Source: Cytauxzoon felis (lineage: Eukaryota; Apicomplexa; Aconoidasida; Piroplasmida; Theileriidae). From it: a DNA stretch of 64,000 nucleotides. This document shows positions 23,605 to 36,090 of this stretch, one piece after another; the first letter of the stretch is position 1, and each line of letters starts with the position of its first letter. The notes under the pieces were generated by a model. It saw only the letters and a list, made by a program, of their open reading frames with translations. It did no database searches and was not told where the DNA came from. The position numbers and the translations under genes are program-made. The DNA is taken from assembly GCA_020283715.1 (NCBI GenBank), contig JAIQCW010000188.1:62001-126000 (forward strand), written 5' to 3'.

Positions 23605-24744
23605 TTATTCTTCAATGTATTCGTCGGATTCAGATGAGCCACATGATGATGTAGTCTCAGAGTTGTCATCGGTATATATTTCTGACTCCGTATCGCTATC
23701 GTTTCCAATATCGTTACCGAATGTAGTAAAAAGCTCATCAATTATGTTGCTAGGATTGTTTTGGGTATCAGTGTTTTTAGAATCATTGTATTGTGCCAAG
23801 TTGTTGATATTGCAAACTGGTTTACGATTATATTTAAACTGTTTCTTTTCACTATTTCGAATATAATCTTCTATTCTAGTTAGAAATGGGTTAGTGGAAC
23901 GGATCTCCGCTAGATTCATCGAATTCAGAACATTCTTATCGTTTTCCACTAATAATTTAGAGCCATCTGAATTTGATGCATAACTATTTTTGAGACCCCT
24001 TAATCTTGAGCATATATATTTAAAATACAATAATGTACACAAACATATAATAACTGAAAAGAATCCACTACCAAAAGCAGCTATGTAGATAGGCAACTTT
24101 GTTTCGTCTGCAATAAAAATACTGTTCAAATAATGTTGGTCAACGTTAACATAAACTCCCACAGAGTCCAATAAACCTCTCGAAGTTTCGTTCGTCTTGT
24201 ATTCCAGAAAATTATTAACACCCGCATTAGAACCATCAACCAATAAAATTCCATCCATCCCTGACGAAGGTTTGAAATTTCTATGATGGTTATAATAAGA
24301 ATATTTATGTGCTCGCTGATCTTTCTTAATTGATTCCATATTTTCATCATTATACATTTCAGTATCACCTTCTGATAAGGATCCGACAAATTGCTTGTGG
24401 TTGTTAATTACAGACAACTTGTGCAACAGGTCATATTCATTTGAACCATGCAAATCGTAAAACGATGATGGAAGTGTATCATAATTGCGATTTAACTCAT
24501 TATCAACAAGGCTGGAATGATCAGAATTGTGAAAGTGTATTTTATTATCTGACAATGCTTCAATATCTCGATAATTCGATGAAAATTTTATATTGTATGC
24601 CGAATAACCTTTATCACTTTTAACTGTATTATCTCTATCATTACCAGATGATAAATTTATGTGAGTATCATTTCTGAGATTAGTCTTTTGCGAATTACTA
24701 AAACTACGTAGTTGGGAGTCGCTAATCTTGTTAGAATACTGCAT
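23605..24744 (-). CDS. Single-pass membrane protein with acidic tail, unknown (379 aa)
   Basis: No family recognised. A single-exon frame from ATG 24744 to the stop at 23605. The first ~210 residues are polar, rich in Asn, Ser, Asp and Tyr, with no N-terminal signal peptide. One membrane span follows (LPIYIAAFGSGFFSVIICLC, continuing TLLYFKYI), then a basic flank (CSRLRG). The C-terminal ~130 residues end in a strongly acidic Ser/Asp/Glu run (SDTESEIYTDDNSET, then SSESDEYIEE). The topology is probably a signal-anchor, orientation unclear. The acidic tail could bind basic partners or calcium, but this is only a guess. It converges on the RTEL1-like gene. Confidence 0.75.
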   Translation of the reverse strand: MQYSNKISDSQLRSFSNSQKTNLRNDTHINLSSGNDRDNTVKSDKGYSAYNIKFSSNYRDIEALSDNKIHFHNSDHSSLVDNELNRNYDTLPSSFYDLHGSNEYDLLHKLSVINNHKQFVGSLSEGDTEMYNDENMESIKKDQRAHKYSYYNHHRNFKPSSGMDGILLVDGSNAGVNNFLEYKTNETSRGLLDSVGVYVNVDQHYLNSIFIADETKLPIYIAAFGSGFFSVIICLCTLLYFKYICSRLRGLKNSYASNSDGSKLLVENDKNVLNSMNLAEIRSTNPFLTRIEDYIRNSEKKQFKYNRKPVCNINNLAQYNDSKNTDTQNNPSNIIDELFTTFGNDIGNDSDTESEIYTDDNSETTSSCGSSESDEYIEE

Positions 24745-25571
24745 TTCAAATTATATAAAAGGACTAAAAGATATCATATTCCGTTCCTTGGCATCAACAA
24801 GTGGAAACTAAATTGATCGCGAAAAGTCCGTATAATCACTTAATTGTGATATCTCTTATAGACCCTAAAACATATATTAATTTAAAATTACCAGAATTAA
24901 CAGTAAAATACGTAAAATAGACTACAAGTCTAGAAAGAACAATGAATCCACAAAACGATAGAGAGCAATATTAATGAAACATTACATAGTCATTAATTTA
25001 ATTTTGTTAATGATATATATTACTACATTATAGAGACATTAGCTAATAAAACTTTACAAATGCGTACAATAGAATTGATATAGTTGGGAGATAATTATGC
25101 AATCCTATTATAGCTGATTCTTTATGCAATTATATTAAGATATTAAATTCTAAAAAAAATGCAATAAGCCTCGTATTAATAATTGATCATAACAACATCG
25201 GATAATGGAATCACGGTAGTTGTAAACTGCATCGGTGTGCATGAAAATTGTAATAATGTAACTGACGACAATCTATCATATTTAAATACTTAGTATAACA
25301 TTCATCCAAAGTACATCATAATAGGATCCAAACTCGGATAGAATTATCAACATTATTATAAGAATATCATAGGGCACAGAGCGAAGCCCCAACTAGTTCA
25401 CATGATCTTACATATAACTGTATAATGAATGTAAATATAAAACTCCAGTAGAATAATACTTAAACATATTTTAAATTTTTACTATATAATTTTTACAAAT
25501 ATTAACAATGACTACAATCAAACTTTTACTACAAAGATTCGTGCTTCTTTACCCAAAATATACTTAAACAA
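24745..25571. other. Intergenic, 827 bases, nothing recognised
   Basis: AT-rich gap between the start of the single-pass membrane protein gene and the stop of the ataxin-2 gene, both leftward. No frame, repeat or RNA gene seen. Confidence 0.45.
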
Positions 25572-27901
25572 CTAAGAACCTGAAGATGTTCTAACATTAT
25601 TTAATTCCTCATTCTTTATTTCACTACTCTTTCCCTTAGTTATTAACATGTCATTTGTTGCTGCCTGAGAATTTAGATGAAATTAAATGAACAAAACAAA
25701 CATTCAGTGTTGCAAAGTTCTGAGTATTATTAGTTGTAGCACTTCTCCTGGTCACAACTTGATTCTGCATAATCGGTGAATTATATCGAAACCCATTAAA
25801 AAATTGTGGAGACAATTGTGTACCGTATGGCATCATGCCTATTGGCAATCCACCGATTTGATAAGTGGGATATGTCAGCCTGGAATGTTGAGGTATCATG
25901 ACCGCTGCCATTTTAGCTTGGGGAACCATAGGCTGTGTTTGTCTAATGGGAAATTGGTTACCAGTAACCTTCAATGATGTCAGATCACCTAATATATCTC
26001 TGTAACTATGCTCACTATTTATTCCCCATCTTTCTTCGTGAGAGTTATCAAAAAGATCCTTATTATCGATGGATCTAAACCCCCTCATATCTAATCTTGG
26101 ATATTGTTGCTGAAAATTCTATAAATATAAGGGAGGTGAACTAACCATAGTGGTAAATGGTTTGAATTCAATCTTACTATTCGGTTGGATCTGGGGGACC
26201 GATTCCATGCTGGAAGTAAATGGAATAGTAGAGATTCGATTCGCCTATTATTTATCTTAATTAAATACTACCACTTACTGTAACTAGTTCAGCTGTTACG
26301 AAATTGTCATTGTTTGAGTTTGGTGTAAACGTTGAAGCATTCGGATTAAACTTAAATGTTTTTTTAGTTGTTGTCTCGCTAATATTCTTAGAATCTGAAA
26401 TAATATAAAGAGATTAACAACATACATACCTCTATTATCATAGTTGACAATTGTTTGTGAAGATCTGTATTCAATAATAATTTAAATCACAAAAACATAC
26501 TGATTGTTTCTTTCTTCCAGTTTTTGGGGAGCACCAATTGATGATTGATCATTATCTTGATTTTTATTGTTATCAGTACTGTTTTTTCCAGGCTTTCTTT
26601 CACTTGATACAGCAGATCTTGCAATATTTGAAATTCTTACACTGGCCGGTTCCAGATTTAAAGCATTTACACCCTGCATATATATATCTATATATAATAC
26701 AATAACTAACTATCTGTTGGTAATGTTTATCCATAAATTTGGATTTTGTAACATTAGATGAGTTGTTAGATAGATCATTATCTTGCTTTCCAATTAATTC
26801 ATTAATTTTGGTGGCGTTAACTTGACACTTTTCTATAAAAATTTCATAATAAAAATGAATTTGTAAATAAATATTACCATTTGTCTTTTCGATTGAATAA
26901 TGCTGGGACAATAGTACCTTTGGCTTGACTTTTGTTATTTGATTAATCTTATCCCTCCTTTTACTATCTTTGGTGCCTTTATGAACTGAGCTTGCTTGAT
27001 ATTGGTCACTATTTTGGTTAGAATATTCTTCATCTTCCAATGAATTCTCCAAATGAGAATAACTACCCTCACCGTTGTTTTGCATTATTTCAGCCGCCAA
27101 TGCATCAGCACGCTCTGCGACATTTTCTGGTATACTATTTATATCGAGAGGCGTAGTGTATAATTCTTCATCGTAGGTTGTAACAACACCATATTCTCTA
27201 TTATTTGTCCTATATTATAAAAATTAGTAATAAAAAAAACCCACTCAAATTGATCCCACTCTACACTTTCGGCATTATCTAATTCATACAATTGAGAATC
27301 ATCAACGGCTGAATAATAGACTATGGTTGATTTTAACACAAATAACATACGTTCCGAAGATCTCCACTCCAATAGTTGTTCGCTAGATTTAAATTCTTTT
27401 GCAGATGTAATTTCAGAATCAGTTTTAAATTTATTATTGGAACAAATTTTCCTGATATGGGCATTGGGAATATCATTTTTATTCGTAATTATTGACTTAT
27501 TTGTACCATGAGCGGAAATGTAATGGTATTCGGATCCATTAACGATCATTGGGCGTACGTTGCAATGTTTTTTTCCATCCTATATAATTATATGCATCTA
27601 TTCAACCATACAACTAACTTCATTTGCTATCGCCCTAGTAGTCAACGCAATATCTATTGCCCTATTATTGCCCCTGCTCGTAGGATCAAAAGCATGAAAC
27701 ACTCCCTTAATCTTATTGCCATTTTCAAGGTTAACTATGATATCCATTTCCTATAGAATTAACATTAAGTGATACATTATAACAAACAATTAAAGATGAT
27801 AAAGCATGAACCATGCGCTCTTCATTTATCCTAGAGACCGATATCCCTCTTTTTTCAAATTTGTTTTGATTTGAGGGATTACCTGACGAATTGGTATTCA
27901 T
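25572..27901 (-). CDS. Ataxin-2/Pbp1 homologue (Lsm, LsmAD, PAM2)
   Basis: Ataxin-2 proteins bind RNA and poly(A)-binding protein and act in mRNA stability, translation and stress granules. Starting at ATG 27901, the Lsm fold appears in two exons (ERMVHALSSLIVCYNVSL; EMDIIVNLENGNKIKGVFHA, then FDPTSRGNNRAIDIAL). The LsmAD region follows: FKTDSEITSAKEF, SVEWDQFE, and after a ~34-nt intron TNNREYGVVTTYDEELYTTP, ending with AERADALAAEIMQN. A PAM2 motif, which docks on the MLLE domain of PABP, lies at about 26310-26356 (KFNPNASTFTPNSN). The rest is Gln/Asn/Ser-rich and low-complexity. The last exon reads NAATNDMLITKGK and stops at 25574-25572. About ten introns. All three signature elements in the right order make the call firm. 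Confidence 0.9.
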
Positions 27902-28443
27902 AATTATAATACTAAACAATAATAAATATATAAATGATGTTCATGTCGTGTACATAAGCCTGTCATTTGAAACAATATATCACTTTATTGATATTACAAT
28001 AATCAAATAATTTTAACAGCTAAATTTATCAACACGGAGCTATATTATGGCAGCATATAAAATGTATTGGTTTTGCCGTGGGGTCTAAGGAATTTATTTT
28101 ATTACTATTCTGGATTAATACCATTTATATTCATCTTCTATATTAATATTAATGCATTTATATTATAATGTTAATATTTTATGATTGGAGTACATATGTG
28201 TAAACGTTTGACGTATTTATACCATAAAATTGTCTCGTAGACATGTATAGTTTCTTATTGGTAAATCAATATTTCTTACAATTTCGTCTTTAAACACTGA
28301 TTATATCTTGGAATTGTTACTATGTAATAATAATTATTTATCCTTATCTTTAGTTTACCATTGTTTGACTGTTTAGTTTTCTATCGTTAAATATTATCCT
28401 CACAAGTTGAGCATTTATATTTATTTGATATCAATGATTTATC
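27902..28443. promoter_or_regulatory. Divergent promoter region, about 540 bases
   Basis: AT-rich gap between the starts of the ataxin-2 homologue (leftward) and the Era GTPase (rightward). No coding frame was found. Confidence 0.45.
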
Positions 28444-30178
28444 ATGAGGTCATTTTCCAATCTGGGCTTTATTCAGAGTAATGAACTATTTTCGAATATT
28501 TATCGCAATTTCTCCATCATGGATTATTATCGATCGGTAAAACCCTAGCTAAAACTATAACTATCGTACTTATTCTATTTTTTACACTAACTATTATAGG
28601 TTAGACCGGTGCCCTCAGGATCTTATTCTAACAAGTTCTTAGGTGATTTTGTGGCTGATCCAAGTTTGTTACCTTTTTTAGTTTATTTACCATATAGAAA
28701 ATGAGATACGTAAATCTGTTAGACCCTATTACGGACCGAATATAACGTCTAGACAACCAATTCCATCAACTGTACGAATGTAACTTTTGTGTCATGATAA
28801 ATAGGTCACTACGATAACGTGGGAAAATCCTGTTCAACCACCAAATCCAAAAGTAGTCAGGGTTGCTTTGTTGGGGCATCCTAATTCTGGTAAACTTATT
28901 ATTTGTAAATAAGATTTTAATCTATATCTAGGTAAAAGTTCACTTATGAATGCGTTGTTGAAGTCAACAATAGCGGCGACTTCCCCTAAAGTGAATACCA
29001 CAAGGTATAATATTTTGTTTAATAATCACTTTATTTGTTCATATTTAATATAGAGAATCTATAAAGGGAATATTAACAACGGGTGATGTTCAAATTATCT
29101 TTATAGATTCCCCTGGTATATTTATCATTTAATTGCCTATAATTTTCCTAGGAATAATTGCATCCCATAAAAGAAAAGTATTTTGCCGCCAACTTGTTGA
29201 AACTGCTTGGAACTGCTATGTAAGGCTCAGTTTTATAAATAACACTCTCCAGGAGGAAGCTGACATATGTTTATTTGTAGTTGACGTGGTAAAACGGCCA
29301 ACTGGTGATTTGTGCGAGGTATTACGTTATTTAACATGCTCCCCGTTATCCAAGTCAGGTATTTCAATTAAATGTTATAAATATTTACTTATTTTTATTT
29401 TATAATATCTAATGAAAAATACAGTTCATGATCACCACTGTCATGATTCAATATATACCGATATGAATAAAGGTGATATTTCAATGACCCAATCTATTCC
29501 AGTTGCATTAGTTTTGAACAAGGTAATTTGCACGCGATCTACACTTCAATAACAGGTTGATTTGGTATCTCATAAGAAATGGATAAAATCGCGAATGAGG
29601 GAACTAAAGTATCTTAACTTATAGTTTATCATTATCATTTAGTGTTCATGGCAAATTCTCTGCTGTTTTCTTTACCAGTGCAAAGAAGGATATTGGACTC
29701 CATCCAATTTTAAGTTATCTAAAAAACTGTTCAAAACCAAGATCATGGCCTTATCCAGGTGATATGGTAAAATAGCTTTATATTACTCATTAAAATAACA
29801 GATTACAACACAGAACAAAGTACAAATTGTCGAACAACTTATTAGGTATTATTGAAATTTCAAACAATTCAATATACAAGAACATACATTTTCTGTTGGT
29901 TCAACAAAGATCTACCATATCGGATTCAGCATAAAATAATAGGCTGGACATATTCCGATAATGGATCCTTAAATATTGAATCCGTTTGTACGAGTTCAAT
30001 CTATATTTTCAAAATTTAGGAACTGTATGTAAGGACGTGCAAAATGGCAAAGATTGTTTGTGGTACCAGGGGAAGGATAGTAAAGCAATTACAAAAAAAT
30101 GTGTCACATAAACTATCTAAACTATGGGATGAAACGGTTTTTTTGTTCGTCCACATTAAAATTAAAGATAATACTTGA
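28444..30178 (+). CDS. Era-like GTPase with KH domain, predicted organellar
   Basis: Era/ERAL1 GTPases bind the 3' end of small-subunit rRNA and assist 30S (mitochondrial or plastid) ribosome assembly. Over ten small introns are needed. Motifs: G1 split by an intron (LLGHPNSG|KSSLMNALL), a G2 region with SPKVNTTRE, G3 FIDSPG, G4 LNKVDLVSHKKW, G5 region FFTSAKKDIG. These are followed by the Era linker (WPYPGDMIT) and a KH-type C terminus (CKMAKIVCGTRGRIVKQLQK, with CGTRG as the GxxG-type turn) and FLFVHIKIKDNT before TGA 30176-30178. The N-terminal ~130 residues before the G domain are extra, and the first exon (MRSFSNLGFIQSNELFSNIY) is compatible with an organellar presequence, probably mitochondrial. 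It converges on the UQCC1-like gene. Confidence 0.88.
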
Positions 30179-30233
30179 GATTTATTCACATTTCAATGAA
30201 TCTTCTAGGTTAAAATTTGGCCTATAACAACAT

Positions 30234-31161
30234 TTAATTGACACAACAATAAAAATACCAAGTAAACGCGGCGGCCTTGAATTCTCTATTCGGCAATTTA
30301 GAAACAAAACTGTCCTACATAAAATTTATAACTAATTTATCATTTAAGTACCATGATTATAGCATATTTTGTGAAATTTGCAATTTTATCAGAATTCACT
30401 GATGAACAATCATTATTATAAAAATATCTGTACAAATCTCTGATTTGTTTAATTTTACTAACACTGTCATGATTTTTTTGATGAGGGTGTGGTCATTTTT
30501 TGATTTGTAATTTTCGAATGCCTCATCAAGAGCTAGACATAATCCCAGCGTTTTGTGCTGCATTTCTTCTAAATTACTTCTAAATTGGAGTTCTCCAATC
30601 TAGGGGATGAATTATCATTCAGTAAATAACCACTTACCCCGTTAAAACATAACAAATTTTTCATATGGAACCATAAATATTCCCAGAGAAGATACTTTTC
30701 TGATTCCAAATTCTGTTAATAGTAATTATGCTTAATAAAACATACATGCTTATGAAATCCTCTGTGTAGCAGCCATACATGAAAGATAGTAAACAGAAGT
30801 TTGTTTGTTTGAATATCGTAATGAAACCTAAAATCTAACGAATTATGTGAGTTAGAGTGACTTGATACAATTTAGATAGTCAGAAGATTCCCCTCGGGAA
30901 AAAGATAATAGTACGAAAGGGCGAATCTTTTTCATAGGATCCGTGAACATGTTCCTATATATTTAATTTAGAGAATTATAAAAAATTCTGTAACCTTATT
31001 TTGTACAAATATGTATCATTTTTGTCTGGAATATGAAGTAGGTATTTATAAATGTTACTTCCATCAAAATCATATCCATTACTAATGCCAGAAGAATAAT
31101 AAATTTTCTTTAATACAAATAAATTAAAAAAAACAGCGGGCTGCGACCTTTTAATAATCAT
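30234..31161 (-). CDS. Ubiquinol-cytochrome c chaperone, CBP3/UQCC1 family
   Basis: CBP3/UQCC1 helps make and assemble cytochrome b into mitochondrial complex III. The ATG at 31161 gives a basic leader (MIIKRSQPAVFFNLFVLKKI) fitting a mitochondrial presequence. Exons in order: RNMFTDPMKKIRPF, then RFHYDIQTNKLLF, TIFHVWLLHRGFHKH (family signature around HVWLL), NLESEKYLLWEYLWFHMKNL, LQFRSNLEEMQHKTLGLCLA, ALDEAFENYK. Then a 23-nt intron whose donor is the second GT in ACAGTGTTAG restores the frame: MTVDLYRYFYNND, KIANFTKYAIIM. A final exon reads DSFVSKLPNREFKAAAFTWY and stops at TAA 30236-30234. The upstream frame reaches 31305 without another ATG and overlaps the next gene, so the inner start was chosen. 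Confidence 0.8.
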
Positions 31162-31292
31162 ATTAATAAATGTAAAGCACAATACGTTTATGAAAGGCAA
31201 TGGTACTATACAACCAAAAAATATGTTATTAATCAGAAGAAATTCAAACAGAAAGTATATTAAAGTGGCGGTTTGAAAATTCCTTTTGTAAA

Positions 31293-32716
31293 TTACATTT
31301 GGCAAAGAGTTGTAATCATTGCACGTTGCTCTTGAACTTGGAGAGCGCTAGGTAGTACTCTATTTTGAATACAGAGTTGAAATAAGTGAAGGTATTTTTC
31401 AATCTCTTCAGATTGGTTTGCAGTAATAATCATTTGCAAGTGATCGGATATTTTGTTATAACAGTGGATGTAAAGTTCGCCTGGCATATGATTATTCTCT
31501 AATATAGTGGGCAAACAATTGTTGCACAGGTCCGAAAGAATATAATTTAAGGCAACCTTAGAAACGTTCAAGCGATTAAAATCCTTGCTTTTTTTAGACA
31601 TATCATCGTTAGAAGCGTAGTAATCACTATGTTTTTCCATACCTTGTTCAATATCTGTAATAATGCATAACGATAAATTAATAACAAACCATAAGAACTT
31701 CTAGATTTACTATTCCCATCTTTAGAATACGATGGTCTATCATAACTTTTCCCTTGCAAACTTTTTCCAGCAGTCTTCCTACAGTCTATTGCCAAGAGCC
31801 TAGCTTCTTCAAAACCAAAACGCCCAACTGAAAAGTATCTATCCATTCTTTTGCGATTTTGATACCATGTAGCAACCCAATATTGATGATTAGCATCATA
31901 TCTAACACCCATTACCTTGGGTAGCAATTTAGCCCTTCTAACCAATTCATTCGCTTCGTCTTTGTTTTTCCTTCCTTTGGATATCATCCTCCTGGGTGGG
32001 TCAGGTATGACATTCATCTCCATACCCATCTGTATACCGTGACCTTGTAAAGCATCCGATTGACCAACGTCAATCATTTTTTGGTGAATTACGTTACTGT
32101 GGACACCTATGTCTAATTTGTTAGCACTAGGTAAAATAATACAAACCTGAATCATTTGGATAGCCACCAACCATTCCTGAAGACATATCATAACTCTGAG
32201 TTTGAGAAAAATTCTATAGGAAGTTTAATTTAAAAAATAATCAAAACATACATGATCCAACTGCGACATATAATCCGATTGATCACTATCACCAACTTTC
32301 ATGGAAGAATGATATCCCTTTTGTGTGATTTGTTGCATCTATATAAATATGAATTATTATAAAGACAAACTAACAACATTATCTGAGCCATGTAAAGCCA
32401 TTAACCTGGGGTCTTGGACGTCATGCGGAATTTCACCGTTGTGTCTTAAGGAATCATCACCCATTGATATATACCCAGACGATTGCCAAGAACCCTGATC
32501 AGTTAATCCAACCTGAGAGCTCCCATCACCAGAAAATTTGCTAGAATTTTCGTCATATATTTCCTGTCCAGATGCCAATTTGTGTGAATAATCTACCGAT
32601 GAATGAATACTATCAGGCTTATCCATGCGATTAGAAACGTCTGAATTGGGTCCAAAACCCGGATTATTTTGGTTCTTTACCGTGGTATAATCGAAACTTC
32701 CGTCAGTCTCACTCAT
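31293..32716 (-). CDS. ApiAP2 transcription factor with AP2 and ACDC domains
   Basis: ApiAP2 proteins are the main sequence-specific transcription factors of apicomplexans. The ATG at 32716 opens a low-complexity N-terminal exon. Across short introns follow more low-complexity exons and then one AP2 domain at roughly 31763-31913 ([39 protein letters not shown]), preceded by a basic patch ([19 protein letters not shown]). A 34-nt intron joins SSYD to [12 protein letters not shown] and the C-terminal exon carries an ACDC (AP2-coincident C-terminal) domain: [47 protein letters not shown]. The AP2 plus ACDC pairing is characteristic of the family. The target sequence and stage of action cannot be read from the DNA. 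Confidence 0.92.
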
Positions 32717-33901
32717 TGATTTTAGTAATAAATATCATTAGATTCAATTTATGCAAGGAGAAATAGATCTGGATGATCAGTTCACCTTCTATATTCAAAA
32801 TATTGATGTCACATTTAAAGTTAACATTAACTTTATATCCTTTTTATCCCGAATGAAATGTAATTAAATAAAAACCTTTAAATTATCGATGAAATACAGT
32901 TCTAATATTGCACATTAGATACAATAATATATAGTAATAGTAAAACCTAATTGCGGATCAATTAAAACCTACGTAATTAATGAAAATTGCATAAAGATCT
33001 ATAAGTAGACCAAAATAGTTATATTGAGGACCCTAGGTTAAAGATAAAAAGGCGATCACAAACACATGAATAAATTAAAACCAGATCTATATGCGGGTTT
33101 ATATAAATAGATACGCCTACATCAAGTATATAAAAAACGTCTCTATTCTTATAAATCAAGGAAATGAGCAGGTAAATATGCAAGCGTATTAATTAAGCCA
33201 CATAAAGATTCTTTAATAACTGAGAGGTAAAAAATCAGTTTAGCAACAAAAGACATTAATATCTGTAATAATATATAATTTGAAAGTCTAACAAAAATGA
33301 ATTTCTGAATGATACATGCGTATAATGCAGCCTGCTGGTAAATACGCTTCAAAGCTAATTTGACATTAACCACCAATAAAGATACATATAACATAAGCGT
33401 AATTCGCTTATAGTTTTTTAAAAAATGATAACACAAATATATATCGTGGAAATCGCTGCTAAAACGTAGTCTTATTGCTTTTATGCCGTTATGACACTTC
33501 GGCCCCACGGATTCTGAATCTATCCCCACAATACATGAGAATCCGGTATTTATGACTGATACAGCAATGCTGTATTCGCCTTTCGCTTATATTCCCTTCG
33601 CATTGTAGCTATAACACTGAGGTCTCAATTATGTATTCTATTATTGAATTTTATATTCAGCTTTTATAACGTATCCACTTTTATCTAGATATTGCTAAAA
33701 ATGCAATTAAAATTGGCATTTATTTTTGGTCTACTATATGCCTTATGTTTGAGTTTAATTTATATTTTACCTTTACGTAATTTTAGTTATTCCATAACTG
33801 AGTAATCGCAAGCTACACACAGATATATAATAAGTGGTTTAGTACATTATGTCGTTTGGCTATGCATTAGTTTAGAACTAACTTAACTGTAAGTAAATTA
33901 T
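32717..33901. other. Long intergenic region, about 1.2 kb
   Basis: The gap upstream of the ApiAP2 gene and downstream of the CDK-like kinase is one of the two longest in the window. A leftward frame of 126 codons (33149-33529) lies in it but begins only with GTG and looks like AT-rich chance hydrophobic sequence. The region probably holds an extended ApiAP2 promoter or 5' leader. Confidence 0.4.
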
Positions 33902-35764
33902 TTATTGTCTAATTATGGCATTGTCTCGTATCGTTATTGGTAGCCCCGATGCTTTAAATTGCTTGTTAACTATTGTATAGTCCCTGTCTATGGCGGATAT
34001 TATTTTGTCTTTCATAGAGTTGTCTTTGAACAGTAAATGTGATAGAAGAGTTGTGGTTAGTATTCCTTTGGATCGTTGCTCTAGTATATCTACTATTTTT
34101 GGTCCTAATATTCCTTTCATGCTGTCAGTTAAACAATTTACGACTCCCAAGGAGTCCAATTTTCTGAAATCTATATCGTCAAACCACGGATGAGAAAGTG
34201 CTTCCAACGCAGAAATGCGTTTGTGTGGGTTGTATTGTAACATCTTTAATAGTAGATCTAATCCAATATCATCTATGTTTCCTTTAAGTGCCATTCTCAA
34301 GTTTTCCTTCTTGTCTGAGACATGGATCTGATATAAACTCCCATTAAACGGATAGTGTTCTGATCTAATATATACAAGCAACACAATGAAAAAAACTTAC
34401 GATGAACAGTTTTTCCACTCCTCTTCTGTAGGTCTTCCAAAGATAGTAACTATCCTTGTCAAGACCTGAAAATCGGAATTTCCATGAAACAAAGGTTGAC
34501 CAGTTATCATTTCAGCAATTATACAAGCTGCACTCCATATATCGACATTTATACCATAATTATATGACTAAATATTACATGCAACTAGTTAATAAAACAT
34601 ACAAATGTTGAACTGTCATTCAAATCAGATGATGAAATGGACATGGAACCTAAAATAACCTCGATAGGTCTATAAAACATTGTGCATGCCGTCGGAGTTA
34701 CAGTTCCATGTAAAGACCTATATTCTCTACCTAATCCCCAATCACCAACCTTCAGAACAGGATACGGCCCTGTACTATCAAGCATTATATTATTTGGCTT
34801 CAAATCGCGATGTTCGATCTAAAAGTTCATCGAATAAATTTAAATAAATTACTTTAGAGTTGTGAAGGAATGCTAGACCGTTTAAAAGTTGAAATGAATA
34901 CCACTTGACTTCAGATATGGTGAATTTCTCGGCAGCTTTGGACAATCGTTTGCATATCACTCTGCCCAAATCCCCCCCTAAATATCCAATTAAATATAAT
35001 CATTGAAACAACCTTTACAATACTCGTACAATCCTAGCACAAAAATTTGGGATTCTCTAAATGGATAGAATCTAAATTCTTTCCCCGATATTTTGCAGTC
35101 TTTATTGTTTTTGAACATTTCTTCAAGTTGTTCATTCAGTCTTGTGCATATTTCTTTATGTTCACCTAGAGAAATTAGAATAGGAGAAAGCCAAACTCAC
35201 CAACAAAAATGTCTATCAATTTGATGATGTTAGGGTGGCCACTACAACTCTAAATTAATTATTATTCTTAAAATTGATTAGCATTACCTTCATTATACTA
35301 AGCTCCCTAATTGTACCAGATGTAAAACCTTCTTCTAACATTTGCAAACTATCATCCTTGAAATATTTAATTGCATAATCCGTCTTCTTATTTTGGTTAC
35401 TAATATCATCAAAAATGTTTCCAGCCAAGAAATCGCATCCCATGTCCATGCAAATATTTGCTGTATTGTCGCTATTTATAGTAACGGTTTCTGTGTTATG
35501 CAGGTTTGGCTTCGAACAGACTGATTTTGGATCCACAAAAGTTTGTAAATCATTCTTATTTCTATCATTAATAGTATTTCTCCGCTTAATGGAGAAGCTA
35601 TCGTCATCTGAAATCAAATATCCTCTGAATATATCTCCATAAGCTCCACATCCAAGTTTTTCGCCAATTTTTATTATTGAGTTAATTCCTGGAAATTTAA
35701 CATATTCCCCGGACAAATTACACTTAAAATCAACATATCTACATGTATCATTGACCTTTGGCAT
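33902..35764 (-). CDS. Divergent CDK-like (CMGC) protein kinase
   Basis: Serine/threonine kinase related to cyclin-dependent kinases. From ATG 35764: glycine loop [17 protein letters not shown], a ~95-residue low-complexity insert, catalytic Lys in YAIKYFKD, then [11 protein letters not shown], which sits where CDKs have PSTAIRE. Later come [13 protein letters not shown] (intact HRD), [10 protein letters not shown] with DWG in place of [16 protein letters not shown] as the activation segment, [18 protein letters not shown] and [14 protein letters not shown] (CDK-like), and [19 protein letters not shown]. About eight introns. All catalytic residues other than the Phe of DFG are in place, so it is probably active. 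The C-terminal ~90 residues beyond the kinase fold are unrecognised. Cyclin dependence is inferred from the C-helix motif only. Confidence 0.85.
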
Positions 35765-36090
35765 AATCTGTAAGTAATGAGGTGGGTATCATGAACTTTA
35801 CTAAATTAGGCAACCCAGGTGTGTAATGAGAAAGAGGCCGACCCCATCCTGATAATATCTACGGGAGGATTCCGGAAGAAACACGCCTTATTATAAGTGC
35901 CTACATTCTCCTTCATATAATTATAAAAAACTACTATAAACAACATTATATGTGTAAATTGGCTTATATGTGTAATTGTCTAAATCGAACGCATATGAAC
36001 AATACATACATTCAGAACAAATATTAGTAACTCACACTTGTTCATATGCTAACTTAACTTTTATAGATACTTAAATTTTATGAAATGAAG
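35765..36090. other. Intergenic, 326 bases
   Basis: AT-rich gap between the CDK-like kinase start and the TRM112 stop, both leftward. It should contain the kinase promoter; no motif stands out. Confidence 0.4.

Noticed and set aside
30976..31305. Upstream extension of the UQCC1-like frame to 31305
   Set aside because: The extension has no ATG, is a run of hydrophobic AT-rich codons, and would overlap the ApiAP2 stop; the inner ATG at 31161 is better.
33149..33529. 126-codon leftward frame in the gap upstream of the ApiAP2 gene
   Set aside because: It begins with GTG, not ATG, has no recognisable domain, and its hydrophobic composition is what AT-rich noncoding DNA gives by chance.
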